Of a DNA stretch of 64,000 nt, positions 10,685 through 21,666 are shown piece after piece; position 1 is the stretch's first letter, and the number at the start of each line of letters is the position of its first letter. Below the pieces are notes generated by a model, which was not told the origin of the DNA, did no database searches, and saw only the letters and a program-made list of their open reading frames with translations. A program made the position numbers and the translations under genes. Origin of the DNA: Kosakonia sp. BYX6 (GTDB lineage Bacteria; Pseudomonadota; Gammaproteobacteria; Enterobacterales; Enterobacteriaceae); NCBI RefSeq assembly GCF_038449125.1, contig NZ_CP151800.1, positions 4,622,406 to 4,686,405 on the forward strand, given 5' to 3'.

Positions 10685-11539
10685 ATGAGTCAGACATCAA
10701 CCTTAAAAGGCCAGTGCATCGCCGAGTTTCTCGGTACCGGGTTGTTGATTTTCTTCGGTGTGGGATGTGTCGCGGCATTAAAAGTGGCGGGCGCCACCTT
10801 TGGCCAATGGGAAATCAGTATCATCTGGGGTCTGGGCGTGGCAATGTCCATCTACCTGACCGCTGGGGTTTCCGGTGCGCATCTTAACCCGGCGGTAACA
10901 ATCGCATTGTGGCTTTTCGCAAGCTTTGACGGACGCAAAGTTGTTCCCTTCATCATTTCTCAATTTGCCGGTGCGTTTTGCGCGGCAGCACTTGTTTACG
11001 GGCTTTACTACAATCTTTTTCTCGATTTCGAACAAACGCACAACATGGTGCGCGGCAGTGTCGAAAGTCTTGACCTGGCTGGCATCTTTTCAACGTACCC
11101 GAACCCGCACATCAATTTTGTGCAGGCCTTCGCAGTTGAGATGGTGATTACCGCTATTCTGATGGGCGTCATTATGGCGCTCGGCGATGACGGCAACGGC
11201 ATCCCGCGTGGGCCGCTGGCTCCGCTGCTGATTGGTCTGCTGATTGCGATTATCGGCGCGTCAATGGGCCCACTGACTGGCTTCGCCATGAACCCGGCGC
11301 GTGACCTCGGGCCGAAAACGTTCGCCTGGCTCGCCGGCTGGGGCAATGTCGCCTTTACCGGTGGCAAAGATATTCCCTACTTCCTCGTGCCGATGTTCGG
11401 CCCGGTGGTAGGCGCGGCGCTTGGCGCGTTCGGTTATCGTAAGCTGATTGCTCGCCATCTGCCGACGGGAACCAGTGAGGCCGCCGAAGAAAAAGGCACG
11501 GCCTCCACGACCACGACTCAACAAAAAGCTTCGCTGTAA
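10685..11539 (+). CDS. glpF: Glycerol uptake facilitator, aquaglyceroporin GlpF
   Basis: Inner-membrane MIP channel for glycerol and other small polyols. The 284-residue protein begins MSQTSTLKGQCIAEFLGTGL, has six membrane helices and both signature loops: AHLNPAVT near residue 68 and FAMNPARD near residue 203. The Asp-Pro-Ala-Arg context of the second box marks a glyceroporin rather than a water channel. A 13-codon longer frame was rejected for the CAGGAT ribosome site and the conserved start at 10685. It lies 21 bases before glpK. Confidence 0.97.
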   Translation: MSQTSTLKGQCIAEFLGTGLLIFFGVGCVAALKVAGATFGQWEISIIWGLGVAMSIYLTAGVSGAHLNPAVTIALWLFASFDGRKVVPFIISQFAGAFCAAALVYGLYYNLFLDFEQTHNMVRGSVESLDLAGIFSTYPNPHINFVQAFAVEMVITAILMGVIMALGDDGNGIPRGPLAPLLIGLLIAIIGASMGPLTGFAMNPARDLGPKTFAWLAGWGNVAFTGGKDIPYFLVPMFGPVVGAALGAFGYRKLIARHLPTGTSEAAEEKGTASTTTTQQKASL

Positions 11540-13069
<1,530 letters not shown>

Positions 13070-13080
13070 TTTGCCCCAAC

Positions 13081-13111
13081 GATGCCCTCTCTTCAGTGGG
13101 GAGAGGGCATC
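13081..13111. repeat. CCCTCT/AGAGGG hairpin downstream of glpK
   Basis: GATGCCCTCTC pairs with GAGAGGGCATC around TTCAGTGGG, 12 bases after the glpK stop. There is no T run. It belongs to a family of five similar hairpins in this window (others at 17051, 28270, 40005, 45172), each close behind a stop codon. Confidence 0.75.
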
Positions 13112-13179
13112 TGCCCAATCAACCCTCACCTTCTCGCTGTGATAAACTTCGCCCAATTTCTTTCACTATAGAGTTTGTT

Positions 13180-14190
13180 ATGAGACGAGAACTTGCCATC
13201 GAATTCTCCCGTGTTACCGAGGCTGCGGCGCTGGCTGGCTACAAATGGCTGGGGCGCGGCGACAAAAACACGGCGGACGGCGCAGCGGTACACGCTATGC
13301 GCATCATGCTCAATCAGGTCAACATTGACGGCACGATCGTCATTGGCGAAGGCGAAATTGACGAAGCGCCAATGCTGTTTATTGGCGAAAAAGTCGGTAC
13401 CGGCAAAGGCGACGCGGTCGATATCGCGGTCGATCCGATTGAAGGCACGCGCATGACGGCAATGGGCCAGGCGAACGCGCTGGCGGTGTTAGCGGTTGGC
13501 GATAAAGGCTGCTTCCTGAACGCGCCAGATATGTACATGGAAAAACTGATTGTCGGCCCCGGCGCGAAAGGCGCAATCGATTTGAATCTGCCGCTGGCCG
13601 ATAACCTGCGTAACGTCGCAACCGCGTTGAACAAACCGCTCAGCGAGTTGACGGTCACGATTCTTGCTAAACCGCGCCACGACGCGATTATCGCCGAGAT
13701 GCAACGGCTTGGCGTGCGCGTCTTTGCCATTCCCGACGGTGATGTCGCTGCGTCTATTCTTACCTGTATGCCGGATAGCGAAGTCGATGTGCTGTACGGT
13801 ATTGGCGGCGCGCCAGAAGGTGTGGTGTCGGCGGCGGTGATCCGCGCGCTCGATGGCGATATGCAAGGCCGCCTGTTGGCGCGCCATCAGGTGAAAGGTG
13901 ACAGCGAAGAGAACCGTCGCATCGGCGAGCATGAATTAAAACGCTGTCGCGGTATGGGGATTGAAGCGGGCAACGTACTGCAACTGGACGATATGGCGCG
14001 CAGCGACAATGTGATTTTCTCGGCAACGGGCATCACCAAAGGTGATCTGCTGGATGGCATCACCCGTAAAGGCAATATCGCTACCACCGAAACGCTGCTG
14101 ATCCGTGGCAAATCGCGCACAATTCGCCGCATTCAATCTATTCACTACCTGGATCGGAAAGACCCGGACGTACAACGACACATACTGTAG
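13180..14190 (+). CDS. glpX: Fructose-1,6-bisphosphatase, class II
   Basis: Hydrolyses fructose 1,6-bisphosphate to fructose 6-phosphate in gluconeogenesis, needed when glycerol is the carbon source. The 336 residues start MRRELAIEFSRVTEAAALAG and hold the metal-binding motifs GEGEIDEAPML near residue 57 and AVDPIEGTRM near 85, typical of GlpX phosphatases of the inositol monophosphatase-like superfamily. A longer frame reaching back into glpK was rejected, since the ATG at 13180 gives the E. coli length. It follows glpK by 110 bases containing a hairpin. Confidence 0.97.
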   Translation: MRRELAIEFSRVTEAAALAGYKWLGRGDKNTADGAAVHAMRIMLNQVNIDGTIVIGEGEIDEAPMLFIGEKVGTGKGDAVDIAVDPIEGTRMTAMGQANALAVLAVGDKGCFLNAPDMYMEKLIVGPGAKGAIDLNLPLADNLRNVATALNKPLSELTVTILAKPRHDAIIAEMQRLGVRVFAIPDGDVAASILTCMPDSEVDVLYGIGGAPEGVVSAAVIRALDGDMQGRLLARHQVKGDSEENRRIGEHELKRCRGMGIEAGNVLQLDDMARSDNVIFSATGITKGDLLDGITRKGNIATTETLLIRGKSRTIRRIQSIHYLDRKDPDVQRHIL

Positions 14191-14286
14191 GTCTATTTGT
14201 TCAATTGAGCTTTCCGGCCCCCACGGGCTGGAAATCTCAGGCAACAGGCACCAGGATAAGGCAACGCGACAGGACAGGAGAAAACC

Positions 14287-15033
14287 ATGGCGGATTGGGT
14301 AACAGGAAAAGTCACAAAGGTAGAGTTCTGGACCGATGCGCTATTCAGCCTCACCGTTCATGCCCCTATTCACCCCTTCACTGCCGGACAATTCGCCAAG
14401 CTTGGGCTGGAGATTGACGGTGAGCGCGTACAGCGCGCTTACTCTTATGTGAATGCGCCGAGCAACCCCGATTTAGAGTTCTATCTCGTTACCGTACCGG
14501 AAGGGAAACTGAGCCCGCGCCTGGCCGCATTGCAACCGGGAGATGACATCTTAATCGTCAGCGAAGCCGCCGGCTTTTTTGTCCTTGAAGAAGTGCCGGA
14601 TTGCGACACACTGTGGATGCTGGCGACGGGTACTGCCATCGGGCCTTATCTGTCGATTCTGCAAGAAGGCAAGGATCTGGATCGCTTCAAAAACCTCGTG
14701 CTGCTACACGCGGTGCGCTACGCGGCGGATTTGAGTTATTTACCGCTGATGCTGGAGCTGCAAAAGCGCTACGAAGGCAAATTGCGGATTCAAACGGTTG
14801 TCAGCCGGGAGACAATTTCAGGTTCGCTGACCGGGCGCGTACCGGCCCTGATTGAAAGTGGCGCGCTGGAAGACGCGGTCGGGCTGCCGATGAACGCCAA
14901 CACCAGCCATGTGATGCTGTGCGGCAACCCGCAGATGGTGCGTGATACCACACAACTGCTGAAAGATACCCGGCAGATGACCAAACACCTTCGTCGCCGT
15001 CCGGGGCATATCACCGCTGAACATTACTGGTGA
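14287..15033 (+). CDS. fpr: Ferredoxin/flavodoxin-NADP+ reductase
   Basis: FAD enzyme that passes electrons between NADPH and flavodoxin or ferredoxin, supplying reduced flavodoxin to radical and oxidative-stress-related enzymes. The 248-residue protein has the FAD-binding RAYSYVNAPSN motif near residue 50, the NADP motif ATGTAIGPYLSIL near residue 115 and the usual C-terminal EHYW. An ACAGGAG ribosome site precedes the ATG. In E. coli fpr belongs to the SoxRS regulon; I could not identify a convincing SoxS box here. Its stop codon abuts that of the convergent yiiR. Confidence 0.96.
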   Translation: MADWVTGKVTKVEFWTDALFSLTVHAPIHPFTAGQFAKLGLEIDGERVQRAYSYVNAPSNPDLEFYLVTVPEGKLSPRLAALQPGDDILIVSEAAGFFVLEEVPDCDTLWMLATGTAIGPYLSILQEGKDLDRFKNLVLLHAVRYAADLSYLPLMLELQKRYEGKLRIQTVVSRETISGSLTGRVPALIESGALEDAVGLPMNANTSHVMLCGNPQMVRDTTQLLKDTRQMTKHLRRRPGHITAEHYW

Positions 15034-15453
15034 TCAGCGGTACTTCACGTCCAACGTCTCTTTACCGTATTTATTTTCCCCCTGGGTGCCGACAAACGCG
15101 CCCAGGTCAATCAACATCATCACGATGATCACGACCGGAATCAGGCGTCCCACCGCCCATTCCAGCGGGCCGCTTAACATTTCCCAGTGACCGGAAAGCA
15201 GCATCCACGCCAACACCATCAAAAATCCCCATGCGCCGTGGCGACCGCGATCGTGCAAGCGTTTCACCATCACACAGGCTGTTGGCCAAACCAGGCAGAC
15301 GAGGATAAAGGCCGCCATCTGGAAATCGAGCATGCCGCCATTCGCCAGTGTGAACAGCGCCGTCATACTCAGCACCCACAGGATAATCCACACCCAAAAA
15401 TCGCGGCGTCCAATGCGCCCTTTAAAAGAGAACAACCACTGCTGCATGCCCAT
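15034..15453 (-). CDS. yiiR: DUF805 inner-membrane protein YiiR
   Basis: Small membrane protein of unknown function. The 139 residues start MGMQQWLFSFKGRIGRRDFW, the characteristic N-terminus of DUF805 proteins, followed by three or four membrane segments (about 22-41, 47-65, 80-100, 105-125) and an internal CVMVKRLHDRGRHG loop. Its stop abuts that of convergent fpr with no gap. It is divergent from yiiQ, as in E. coli. Confidence 0.9.
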   Translation of the reverse strand: MGMQQWLFSFKGRIGRRDFWVWIILWVLSMTALFTLANGGMLDFQMAAFILVCLVWPTACVMVKRLHDRGRHGAWGFLMVLAWMLLSGHWEMLSGPLEWAVGRLIPVVIIVMMLIDLGAFVGTQGENKYGKETLDVKYR

Positions 15454-15565
15454 GTAAGGTTCCTTATTATCGTAGTGCCGGGTAGTTTACCCTGGCGACG
15501 GGAGTTTTTGACAAGCCAGCCCGATATCGTTTTAATCGTGAGCACACTTACAGAGGACGATGTGA

Positions 15566-16165
15566 ATGAAAACACGGCGTTATCCGTTTTGGCTGCTTTT
15601 ATCCGCGCTGGTGTTCAGCTCGCAACTCCAGGCGGAAGAAGTTCCTCCCGTCGTCACCGCGCCCTATCTGTTGCCAGGCGCACCGACTTTTGACCAATCT
15701 ATCAGCCAGTTTCGGGAAAAATTTAATGTTGATAACCCGACGCTGATGCTCAGCGAATTCCGTGCGGTGGATGGGCGAAACGAACCGGCGAACCTGACGC
15801 GAGCGGCAACCAAGATCAATGAGTATCTGTATGCGTCGACGGCGCTGGAGCGCGGTACGCTGAAAATAAAATCGATGCAGATAACCTGGCTGCCGGTGCA
15901 GGGGCCGGAGCAAAAAGCGGCGAAAGCGAAAGCGCAGGAGTACATGACCGCGTTTATCCGCGCGTTTTCGCCGGCGATGACCGTCGTGCAAAGTACGCAA
16001 AAACTGCAAAAGTTGCTGACCAATGGCAAAAACAAACCGTATTACGCGGAAACAGAAGGTGCGATTCGCTATGTTGTTGCAGATAACGGGGAAAAGGGGC
16101 TGACCTTCGCTGTTGAACCGATTAAGCTGACGCTATCTGAACCTCTGGATGAGAACAATAAATGA
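15566..16165 (+). CDS. yiiQ: DUF1454 periplasmic protein YiiQ
   Basis: Exported protein of unknown function. The 199 residues open with a signal peptide (MKTRRYPFWLLLSALVFSSQ, cleavage likely after LQA) and continue with the conserved APYLLPGAPTFDQSISQFRE and STALERGTLKIKSMQ segments of the DUF1454 family. It lies upstream of tpiA on the same strand, divergent from yiiR, as in E. coli. Confidence 0.9.
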   Translation: MKTRRYPFWLLLSALVFSSQLQAEEVPPVVTAPYLLPGAPTFDQSISQFREKFNVDNPTLMLSEFRAVDGRNEPANLTRAATKINEYLYASTALERGTLKIKSMQITWLPVQGPEQKAAKAKAQEYMTAFIRAFSPAMTVVQSTQKLQKLLTNGKNKPYYAETEGAIRYVVADNGEKGLTFAVEPIKLTLSEPLDENNK

Positions 16166-16272
16166 CAAAAAGCAAAGCCTTTCAGGGGATGAATCTCTAT
16201 ACTGTTTCACAGACCATGCTGCCCTGAAGGGCGGCCATCTTCCTTAATTCGCCAAGCGCGTGGAGAGTAAAA

Positions 16273-17040
16273 ATGCGACATCCTTTAGTGATGGGTAACT
16301 GGAAACTGAACGGCAGCCGCCACATGGTAAACGAACTGGTTGCGAACCTGCGTACCGAGCTGGCTGGTGTAACGGGTTGTGCAGTTTCAATTGCCCCGCC
16401 GGACCTGTACCTGGATCTGGCGAAACATGCTGCTGACGGCAGCCACATCATCCTGGGCGCACAGAACGTTGACGTAAATCTGTCTGGCGCATTCACCGGC
16501 GAAACCTCTGCCGAAATGCTGAAAGATATCGGCGCGAAATACATCATCATCGGTCACTCTGAGCGTCGTACTTATCACGCTGAATCCGATGAATTTATCG
16601 CAAAAAAATTCGCGGTACTGAAAGCGCAAGGCCTGACGCCGGTTCTGTGCATCGGTGAAACCGAAGCAGAAAACGAAGCGGGCAAAACCGAAGAAGTGTG
16701 CGCACGCCAGATCGACGCGGTGCTGAAAACTCAGGGTGCGAGCGCGTTCGAAGGCGCAGTGATTGCTTACGAACCGGTTTGGGCTATCGGTACCGGCAAA
16801 TCTGCTACCCCGGCACAAGCTCAGGCAGTGCACAAATTTATCCGTGACCATATTGCTAAAGCCGACGCGAAAGTGGCTGAGCAAGTGATCATCCAGTACG
16901 GCGGTTCTGTAAATGCGGGCAACGCGGCAGAACTGTTCACTCAGCCGGATATCGACGGCGCGCTGGTTGGCGGTGCTTCCCTGAAAGCCGACGCTTTTGC
17001 CGTGATCGTGAAAGCAGCCGAAGCAGCAAAACAGGCGTAA
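16273..17040 (+). CDS. tpiA: Triosephosphate isomerase
   Basis: Interconverts dihydroxyacetone phosphate and glyceraldehyde 3-phosphate. The 255-residue TIM barrel starts [20 protein letters not shown] (Lys11), has catalytic His95 in IIIGHSERR and Glu167 in [11 protein letters not shown], and the phosphate-binding YGGSVNAGN near residue 212. Here it links glycerol catabolism (glpFKX) and the dihydroxyacetone phosphate released by RhaD to glycolysis. It is followed by a hairpin and the convergent SLC13 permease. Confidence 0.98.
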   Translation: MRHPLVMGNWKLNGSRHMVNELVANLRTELAGVTGCAVSIAPPDLYLDLAKHAADGSHIILGAQNVDVNLSGAFTGETSAEMLKDIGAKYIIIGHSERRTYHAESDEFIAKKFAVLKAQGLTPVLCIGETEAENEAGKTEEVCARQIDAVLKTQGASAFEGAVIAYEPVWAIGTGKSATPAQAQAVHKFIRDHIAKADAKVAEQVIIQYGGSVNAGNAAELFTQPDIDGALVGGASLKADAFAVIVKAAEAAKQA

Positions 17041-17050
17041 TGATGTTTTT

Positions 17051-17076
17051 TACCCTCTTCCTGACGGGAGAGGGTA
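17051..17076. terminator. Hairpin after tpiA (AGAGGG family)
   Basis: TACCCTCT pairs with AGAGGGTA around TCCTGACGGG, 10 bases after tpiA, followed by TTGTTTTAAA, so it may terminate tpiA. It is also a member of the CCCTCT/AGAGGG hairpin family seen four more times in the window, and lies just 5 bases from the convergent SLC13 gene's stop. Confidence 0.7.
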
Positions 17077-17081
17077 TTGTT

Positions 17082-18386
17082 TTAAAGTTTCCCCAACATG
17101 CTAAACCACGCGTAATCCAGCGGTAACAGCACCAAATACGTCACCACCGCCAGCGCCAGACAGAGCAGCATGCCCGCTCTTGCAGGCACTTTTCCGAGCG
17201 CCATCGCCACCACAATGGGCGACGCCTGATACGGCAACAACGGCGTCGAATACCCCAACACCTGAATCATGATCACCGACAGCAGCGGGAAACCGGTCGC
17301 ATCGGAAAAACTCTGCGCCAGCGTTGTAAACAGCGCAGGAACGCCGTTGGCGGTCATAATAAAATTGAGCGCGGTGGTAATACCGGTCAGCGCGAGGAAA
17401 CTGGTAAACGGACGCGCAGGATCGAGCGGCATCACCTGTAACAGCGCTTCGCCGACCGCACGGCCAATCCCGGTTTGGGTCACAGTGATCGCCAGCCCCA
17501 GAATGCCCGCGACATAAATACAGGTGCGGATATTCACCCCGCTGGAAAACTCGTCGCCATTGATAAAACCCACGCGCGGGAGCAATGTCACACAAGCGGC
17601 CGCAAGCCCTGTCCACGCCGGGCCGATGCCGTGCCAACTCTCGGTGACCCACATCGTCAGCACCACTGCCAGCAGCCACGCCAGGCGCTTTTCGTTCCGG
17701 CTCATCGGCTCTGCCGGAGTCTGCTCGCGAGGCGCCTGCGGCTGGCCCGGAAAGAGCCAGCAAATCAGGCCAATCAGGATAATGCCTTTCAGAATACCCA
17801 GCACCGGCGTATGCAACAGCAGATAGGGCACATAGTTGAGATGAATACCGTACGAGCCTTCCGCCGCGCCGCTCATCACCAGGTTTGGTACGTTGGCGGG
17901 CAAAATGGTGGCCGATAGCTGGAAAGTGCCGAACCCAACCGCCAGCGCCAATCCATACCACGATCGCGTGCCTTCATTGATCCCGGCACGCATCGCCATC
18001 GCTGCGACAATGGGCATCAACAGCGCGATACGCCCCATATTCGATGGCATGACAAATGCCAGCGCATAACTTAGCAACACGACGCTGGCGACCATTTGCA
18101 GCCATGAATCCGTCATTCGCGCCGACAGCGCCCTCGCCGCTCTGTCCGCCAGGCCGGTTTTGCGAATCGCAACGCCGAGCACAAAACCGCTAAAGACAAG
18201 CCAGAAAGCGGAAGAGGCGAAACCGCCAAAAATCACTTCCGGCGGCGCGATTTTCGCCACCATCGCCGCCGTAAAGAACAGCAGCGCGGTGATGAACTCC
18301 GGCAGCAACGAGGTGGCCCACAACACAATCGTGATGCCGACAATAACCGAGGGAAGAAACAGAGGGTGTGAAAGCCAGAGCGACAT
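17082..18386 (-). CDS. SLC13/DASS-family anion permease
   Basis: Polytopic inner-membrane carrier, 434 residues with about eleven to twelve hydrophobic segments. Segments such as LSYALAFVMPSNMGRIALLMP and FIMTANGVPALFTTLAQSF, plus YSTPLLPYQASPIVVAMALG near the C-terminus, match the divalent anion:Na+ symporter (SLC13/CitT/ArsB-like) superfamily; the substrate (dicarboxylate, sulfate or another anion) cannot be told. It lies between tpiA and cdh, which are adjacent in E. coli, so it is an accessory gene. GGAGA six bases before the ATG is the ribosome site; both sit within a long inverted repeat (18383-18434). Confidence 0.8.
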   Translation of the reverse strand: MSLWLSHPLFLPSVIVGITIVLWATSLLPEFITALLFFTAAMVAKIAPPEVIFGGFASSAFWLVFSGFVLGVAIRKTGLADRAARALSARMTDSWLQMVASVVLLSYALAFVMPSNMGRIALLMPIVAAMAMRAGINEGTRSWYGLALAVGFGTFQLSATILPANVPNLVMSGAAEGSYGIHLNYVPYLLLHTPVLGILKGIILIGLICWLFPGQPQAPREQTPAEPMSRNEKRLAWLLAVVLTMWVTESWHGIGPAWTGLAAACVTLLPRVGFINGDEFSSGVNIRTCIYVAGILGLAITVTQTGIGRAVGEALLQVMPLDPARPFTSFLALTGITTALNFIMTANGVPALFTTLAQSFSDATGFPLLSVIMIQVLGYSTPLLPYQASPIVVAMALGKVPARAGMLLCLALAVVTYLVLLPLDYAWFSMLGKL

Positions 18387-18434
18387 GCCTGTCTCCTGTA
18401 GATTTTTTCAGCAAGTCTACGGCGACAGGCATGT
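18383..18434 (-). promoter_or_regulatory. Long inverted repeat covering the SLC13 gene's RBS and start codon
   Basis: On the minus strand ACATGCCTGTC (18434-18424) pairs with GACAGGCATGT (18393-18383), an 11-base perfect arm, with an inner GTAGA/TCTAC pairing and CC/GG pairs between. The second arm holds the GGAG ribosome site and the ATG at 18386. In RNA this would bury the translation start; as DNA it could be an operator. The role is an inference. Confidence 0.6.
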
Positions 18435-18459
18435 TGAGTAAACGCGAATTATGGTGGGC

Positions 18460-19218
18460 TTATTTCAGGATATCGCATTGATGATCCTGTAATTCCTCCG
18501 CCGATGCGCGATTAAGCGCAAGCAGGTTACGTTCGGTTGCCAGCAAGACAAAAGAGCCATCTGCCTGCTGCGCCACCGCCAGCGCGAAACGCCCCATATG
18601 ATCTTTTGCTTCTGGCACTTCTTCGGCCAACATTAAGAATGGGCTGCGTTGCGCCAGCTCCGTTTCGGTCACGCGACGCGCTAAATATTGATGACCGCGC
18701 AGGCCGCCGGGGAATTCGAGCCACTGGCTGCTGATGCGCCCGGCGTTTTCATTTAATTTTTCGCGCACATCGGTACGCAGACAAGAAATGTGAATATGGA
18801 AGTGATTTTGCGAACGCCCAAGACGGGAGTTGATCGTTAAAGCAATGGCGTTATCCGGGACCTGGCTGCCGCGCAGTTTGCTCATCACGTCGCGGGATTG
18901 CCACGATTGCCAGAAGAAATTGGGTGTCGTGGGCTGGAGTAATAGCGGGCTTTCGGTGCCGTTAATGCGGTACGTTGGCATCAGTAAAAACTGCAACGGG
19001 CCGTTGCGGTCTTTCATCAGCACATAGCCATTGTTGAGGTTCACCTGCGCGCAGGGTTCAGGAGAGTTATGCTCGCGCGCGTTCGGCAAGCATTGTTCGG
19101 TAACGATTTGGCGCAGCGCATCCGGGTTGACGCTGTATTTTATCCAAATCCATGCTCCTGCTGCTGCCAGTAAAATCACCACCAACAGAGCGATTACAAT
19201 ACGACGAACTGTTTTCAT
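18460..19218 (-). CDS. cdh: CDP-diacylglycerol pyrophosphatase
   Basis: Membrane-anchored hydrolase converting CDP-diacylglycerol to phosphatidate and CMP. The 252-residue protein starts [20 protein letters not shown], a single N-terminal anchor, and contains the HIT-like catalytic motif NHFHIHISC near residue 133 and [12 protein letters not shown]. An in-frame ATG 81 bases upstream was rejected because GGAAGCGGAA precedes the ATG at 19218 and the E. coli protein begins there. It is upstream of the inserted SLC13 gene on the same strand. Confidence 0.94.
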   Translation of the reverse strand: MKTVRRIVIALLVVILLAAAGAWIWIKYSVNPDALRQIVTEQCLPNAREHNSPEPCAQVNLNNGYVLMKDRNGPLQFLLMPTYRINGTESPLLLQPTTPNFFWQSWQSRDVMSKLRGSQVPDNAIALTINSRLGRSQNHFHIHISCLRTDVREKLNENAGRISSQWLEFPGGLRGHQYLARRVTETELAQRSPFLMLAEEVPEAKDHMGRFALAVAQQADGSFVLLATERNLLALNRASAEELQDHQCDILK

Positions 19219-19301
19219 ATTTCCGCTTCCTATGCTGAAAGAAACGGCATGATAGCGCAAAAGCTGAGCGAAGTTAGAGATCGTTTTGTTAAATTGCAAC
19301 G

Positions 19302-19357
19302 GTGCTTATCCGGCCTACAACACCCGCAGGCCCGGTAAGCATAACGCCACCGGGCAC
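19302..19357. repeat. REP/BIME-like repeat pair
   Basis: GCTTATCCGGCCTACAA is followed by GCCCGGT (19330) and ACCGGGC (19349-19355) around a 12-base centre, a composite of two REP-type units in the gap between cdh and sbp. The position directly behind the sbp stop suggests an mRNA 3' stabilising or processing role, as known for REPs. Confidence 0.7.
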
Positions 19358-19366
19358 TTAACGAGG

Positions 19367-20356
19367 TTAGCGTTTACTGATTTGATCGAAGGTGCCGCCG
19401 TTAGAGAAGTGCTCTTTCTGCGCTTTGGTCCAGCCGCCGAACTCTTCGTCAATGGTAAAGAGTTTCAGTTTCGGGAACGCATTGGCATATTTCGCGGCGA
19501 CCTGCGGGTCACGCGGGCGGTAGAAGTTCTTCGCCGCGATCTCCTGGCCTTCCGGCGAGTAGAGATACTTCAGGTAGGCTTCCGCCACTTTCCCGGTGCC
19601 TTTTTTCTCGGCCACTTTGTCGACCACCGAAACGGTAGGCTCGGCAAGGATGGATTCGCTCGGCGTGACAATTTCAAATTTGTCTTTGCCCAGCTCGTTG
19701 GTCGCCAGCAGCGCTTCGTTTTCCCACGCAATCAGCACATCGCCGATACCGCGTTCAACGAAGGTATTGGTCGCGCCGCGTGCGCCGGAATCCAGCACTT
19801 CAACGTTTTTGTACAGCGCTTTTACGAAATCCTGTGCTTTGGCCTGATCGCCATTGTTGTGGTGCAGCGCGTAGCCCCAGGCAGCCAAATAGTTCCAGCG
19901 CGCGCCGCCGGAACTTTTCGGGTTCGGCGTAATAATGGAAACGCCCGGTTTAACCAGATCGTTCCAGTCATGAATTTGTTTCGGGTTGTCTTTTCGCACC
20001 AGGAAAACGATGGTCGAGGTGTACGGCGCGGAGTTATCCGGCAGGCGTTTGATCCAGTTTTTATCGATACGACCGCGCTCCGCAATCGCGTCAACATCAT
20101 AGGCCAGCGCCAGAGTGACCACATCCGCATCAATGCCGTTGATAACTGATGTCGCCTGTTTGCCAGAGCCGCCGTGAGACTGACGAACCACCACGTTGTC
20201 ACCGGTTTCTTGTTTCCAGTGCGCGCTGAACGCTTTGTTGTATTGCTCATACAACTCACGCGTTGGATCGTAAGACACGTTTAATAATTGGATGTCCTTA
20301 GCCAGAACGCTGGTGGATGCCAGCAGTAAAGTTAATCCCACGCTCCATTTATTCAT
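19367..20356 (-). CDS. sbp: Periplasmic sulfate-binding protein
   Basis: Substrate-binding protein that delivers sulfate (and thiosulfate) to the CysTWA ABC importer, whose other genes are not in this window. The 329-residue protein has a signal peptide ([19 protein letters not shown], cleaved before [15 protein letters not shown]) and the conserved SHGGSGKQA and [15 protein letters not shown] sulfate-site segments, matching E. coli Sbp in length. A 19-codon longer frame lacks a signal-like N-terminus. In E. coli it is CysB-controlled. A monocistronic gene is likely. Confidence 0.97.
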   Translation of the reverse strand: MNKWSVGLTLLLASTSVLAKDIQLLNVSYDPTRELYEQYNKAFSAHWKQETGDNVVVRQSHGGSGKQATSVINGIDADVVTLALAYDVDAIAERGRIDKNWIKRLPDNSAPYTSTIVFLVRKDNPKQIHDWNDLVKPGVSIITPNPKSSGGARWNYLAAWGYALHHNNGDQAKAQDFVKALYKNVEVLDSGARGATNTFVERGIGDVLIAWENEALLATNELGKDKFEIVTPSESILAEPTVSVVDKVAEKKGTGKVAEAYLKYLYSPEGQEIAAKNFYRPRDPQVAAKYANAFPKLKLFTIDEEFGGWTKAQKEHFSNGGTFDQISKR

Positions 20357-20468
20357 CGCCCACTCTCTCGGTTGTGTATTTTGATGACACCAGCCTGCCA
20401 GAAAGGCATCCAATGATTAAAGAATAAAAAAAGATTTGCTATAACTTTGTGGAATATCTTACGACAGG

Positions 20469-20499
20469 AAAACGCCCTCGTTTGCGGAGGGCGTTTTGA
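20469..20499 (-). terminator. Rho-independent terminator of pfkA
   Basis: AAAACGCCCTC and GAGGGCGTTTT pair around GTTTGCG on the minus strand, 4 bases beyond the pfkA stop, with a T run following. Confidence 0.9.
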
Positions 20500-20502
20500 T
20501 AA

Positions 20503-21465
20503 TCAGTAGAGCTTTTTCGCGCAGTCCAGCCAGTCACCTTTGAACGGACGCTTCATGTTTTCAATGGCGTCGATGATGTCGTGATGCACCATTTTTTCGT
20601 TCTGGATACCGACGCAACGACCGCCGTAGCCTTGCAGCAGCAGTTCAATCGCGTAAGAACCCATGCGGGAAGCCAGGATACGGTCATAAGGCACCGGAGA
20701 ACCGCCGCGCTGAATGTGACCGAGAACGGTAGCGCGCGTTTCACGCTGCGTTTCGCTTTCGATGTACTTCGCCAGCTCGTCGATATCACAGATATGCTCG
20801 GTGATTGCCACGATCGCGTGCTTTTTGCCTTTGGCGATACCGGCTTTGATCTCTGCAACCAGATCTTCGCGGTTAAACTCCACTTCCGGCAGAACGATAA
20901 ACTCGCAACCGCCGGCAATGGCCGCTGCCAGTGTCAGGTCGCCGCAGTAACGGCCCATCACTTCCACGATGGAAATACGTTGGTGGGAAGAAGAGGTGTC
21001 ACGCAGGCGGTCAATCGCTTCAACCACGGTTTGCAGCGCGGTGAAGTAACCGATGGTGTAGTCGGTACCTGCAACGTCGTTATCGATGGTGCCTGGCAGA
21101 CCGATGCAGGGGAAACCCATTTCGGTCAGGCGCTTCGCCCCCATGTAGGAACCGTCGCCGCCGATAACGACCAGCGCGTCGATGCCGCGTTTTTTCATGT
21201 TTTCAATAGCTACTGCGCGGATATGTTCTTCGCGGAATTCCGGGAAGCGGGCAGAGCCGAGGAAGGTTCCGCCGCGGTTGATCATGTCTGATACGCTGTA
21301 GCGGTCGAGTTGGATCATGCGGTCTTCGTACAGGCCGAGGTAACCATCATAGATACCTGCAACTTCCAGACCTTCTGTTAACGCTGCACGAACAACGCCG
21401 CGGATCGCGGCGTTCATGCCTGGCGCATCACCGCCACTTGTCAACACACCGATTTTTTTAATCAT
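20503..21465 (-). CDS. pfkA: 6-phosphofructokinase I
   Basis: Allosteric ATP-dependent kinase making fructose 1,6-bisphosphate, the committed step of glycolysis. The 320-residue protein begins [20 protein letters not shown] (ATP-binding Gly11), with [11 protein letters not shown] near residue 100 and the catalytic GTIDND(V) motif containing Asp127. An AGAGGT ribosome site precedes the ATG at 21465; the 17-codon longer frame is rejected on length and conservation. It opposes the GlpX bisphosphatase metabolically. Confidence 0.98.
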   Translation of the reverse strand: MIKKIGVLTSGGDAPGMNAAIRGVVRAALTEGLEVAGIYDGYLGLYEDRMIQLDRYSVSDMINRGGTFLGSARFPEFREEHIRAVAIENMKKRGIDALVVIGGDGSYMGAKRLTEMGFPCIGLPGTIDNDVAGTDYTIGYFTALQTVVEAIDRLRDTSSSHQRISIVEVMGRYCGDLTLAAAIAGGCEFIVLPEVEFNREDLVAEIKAGIAKGKKHAIVAITEHICDIDELAKYIESETQRETRATVLGHIQRGGSPVPYDRILASRMGSYAIELLLQGYGGRCVGIQNEKMVHHDIIDAIENMKRPFKGDWLDCAKKLY

Positions 21466-21666
21466 GACTACCTCTGAACTTAGGAATGCAAAATAAAATT
21501 CTGTGGCCCGAAGCAACTCCCACTGGGAGCGAACAACTATGCTGCAAATAGTATATCAATCCATAGTTGCTGAATTGATTCAGGTCAGACCAAATGGCGG
21601 TAATTTGTCCACAAAATGTTGGTCTGGCTCACTGTTTTACAAAGAAATACGAAAGCCTCTGCGGGC

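Noticed and set aside
14191-14286. SoxS box upstream of fpr
   Set aside because: GGCACC and GGCAACG motifs occur but the spacing does not fit the soxbox/marbox pattern.
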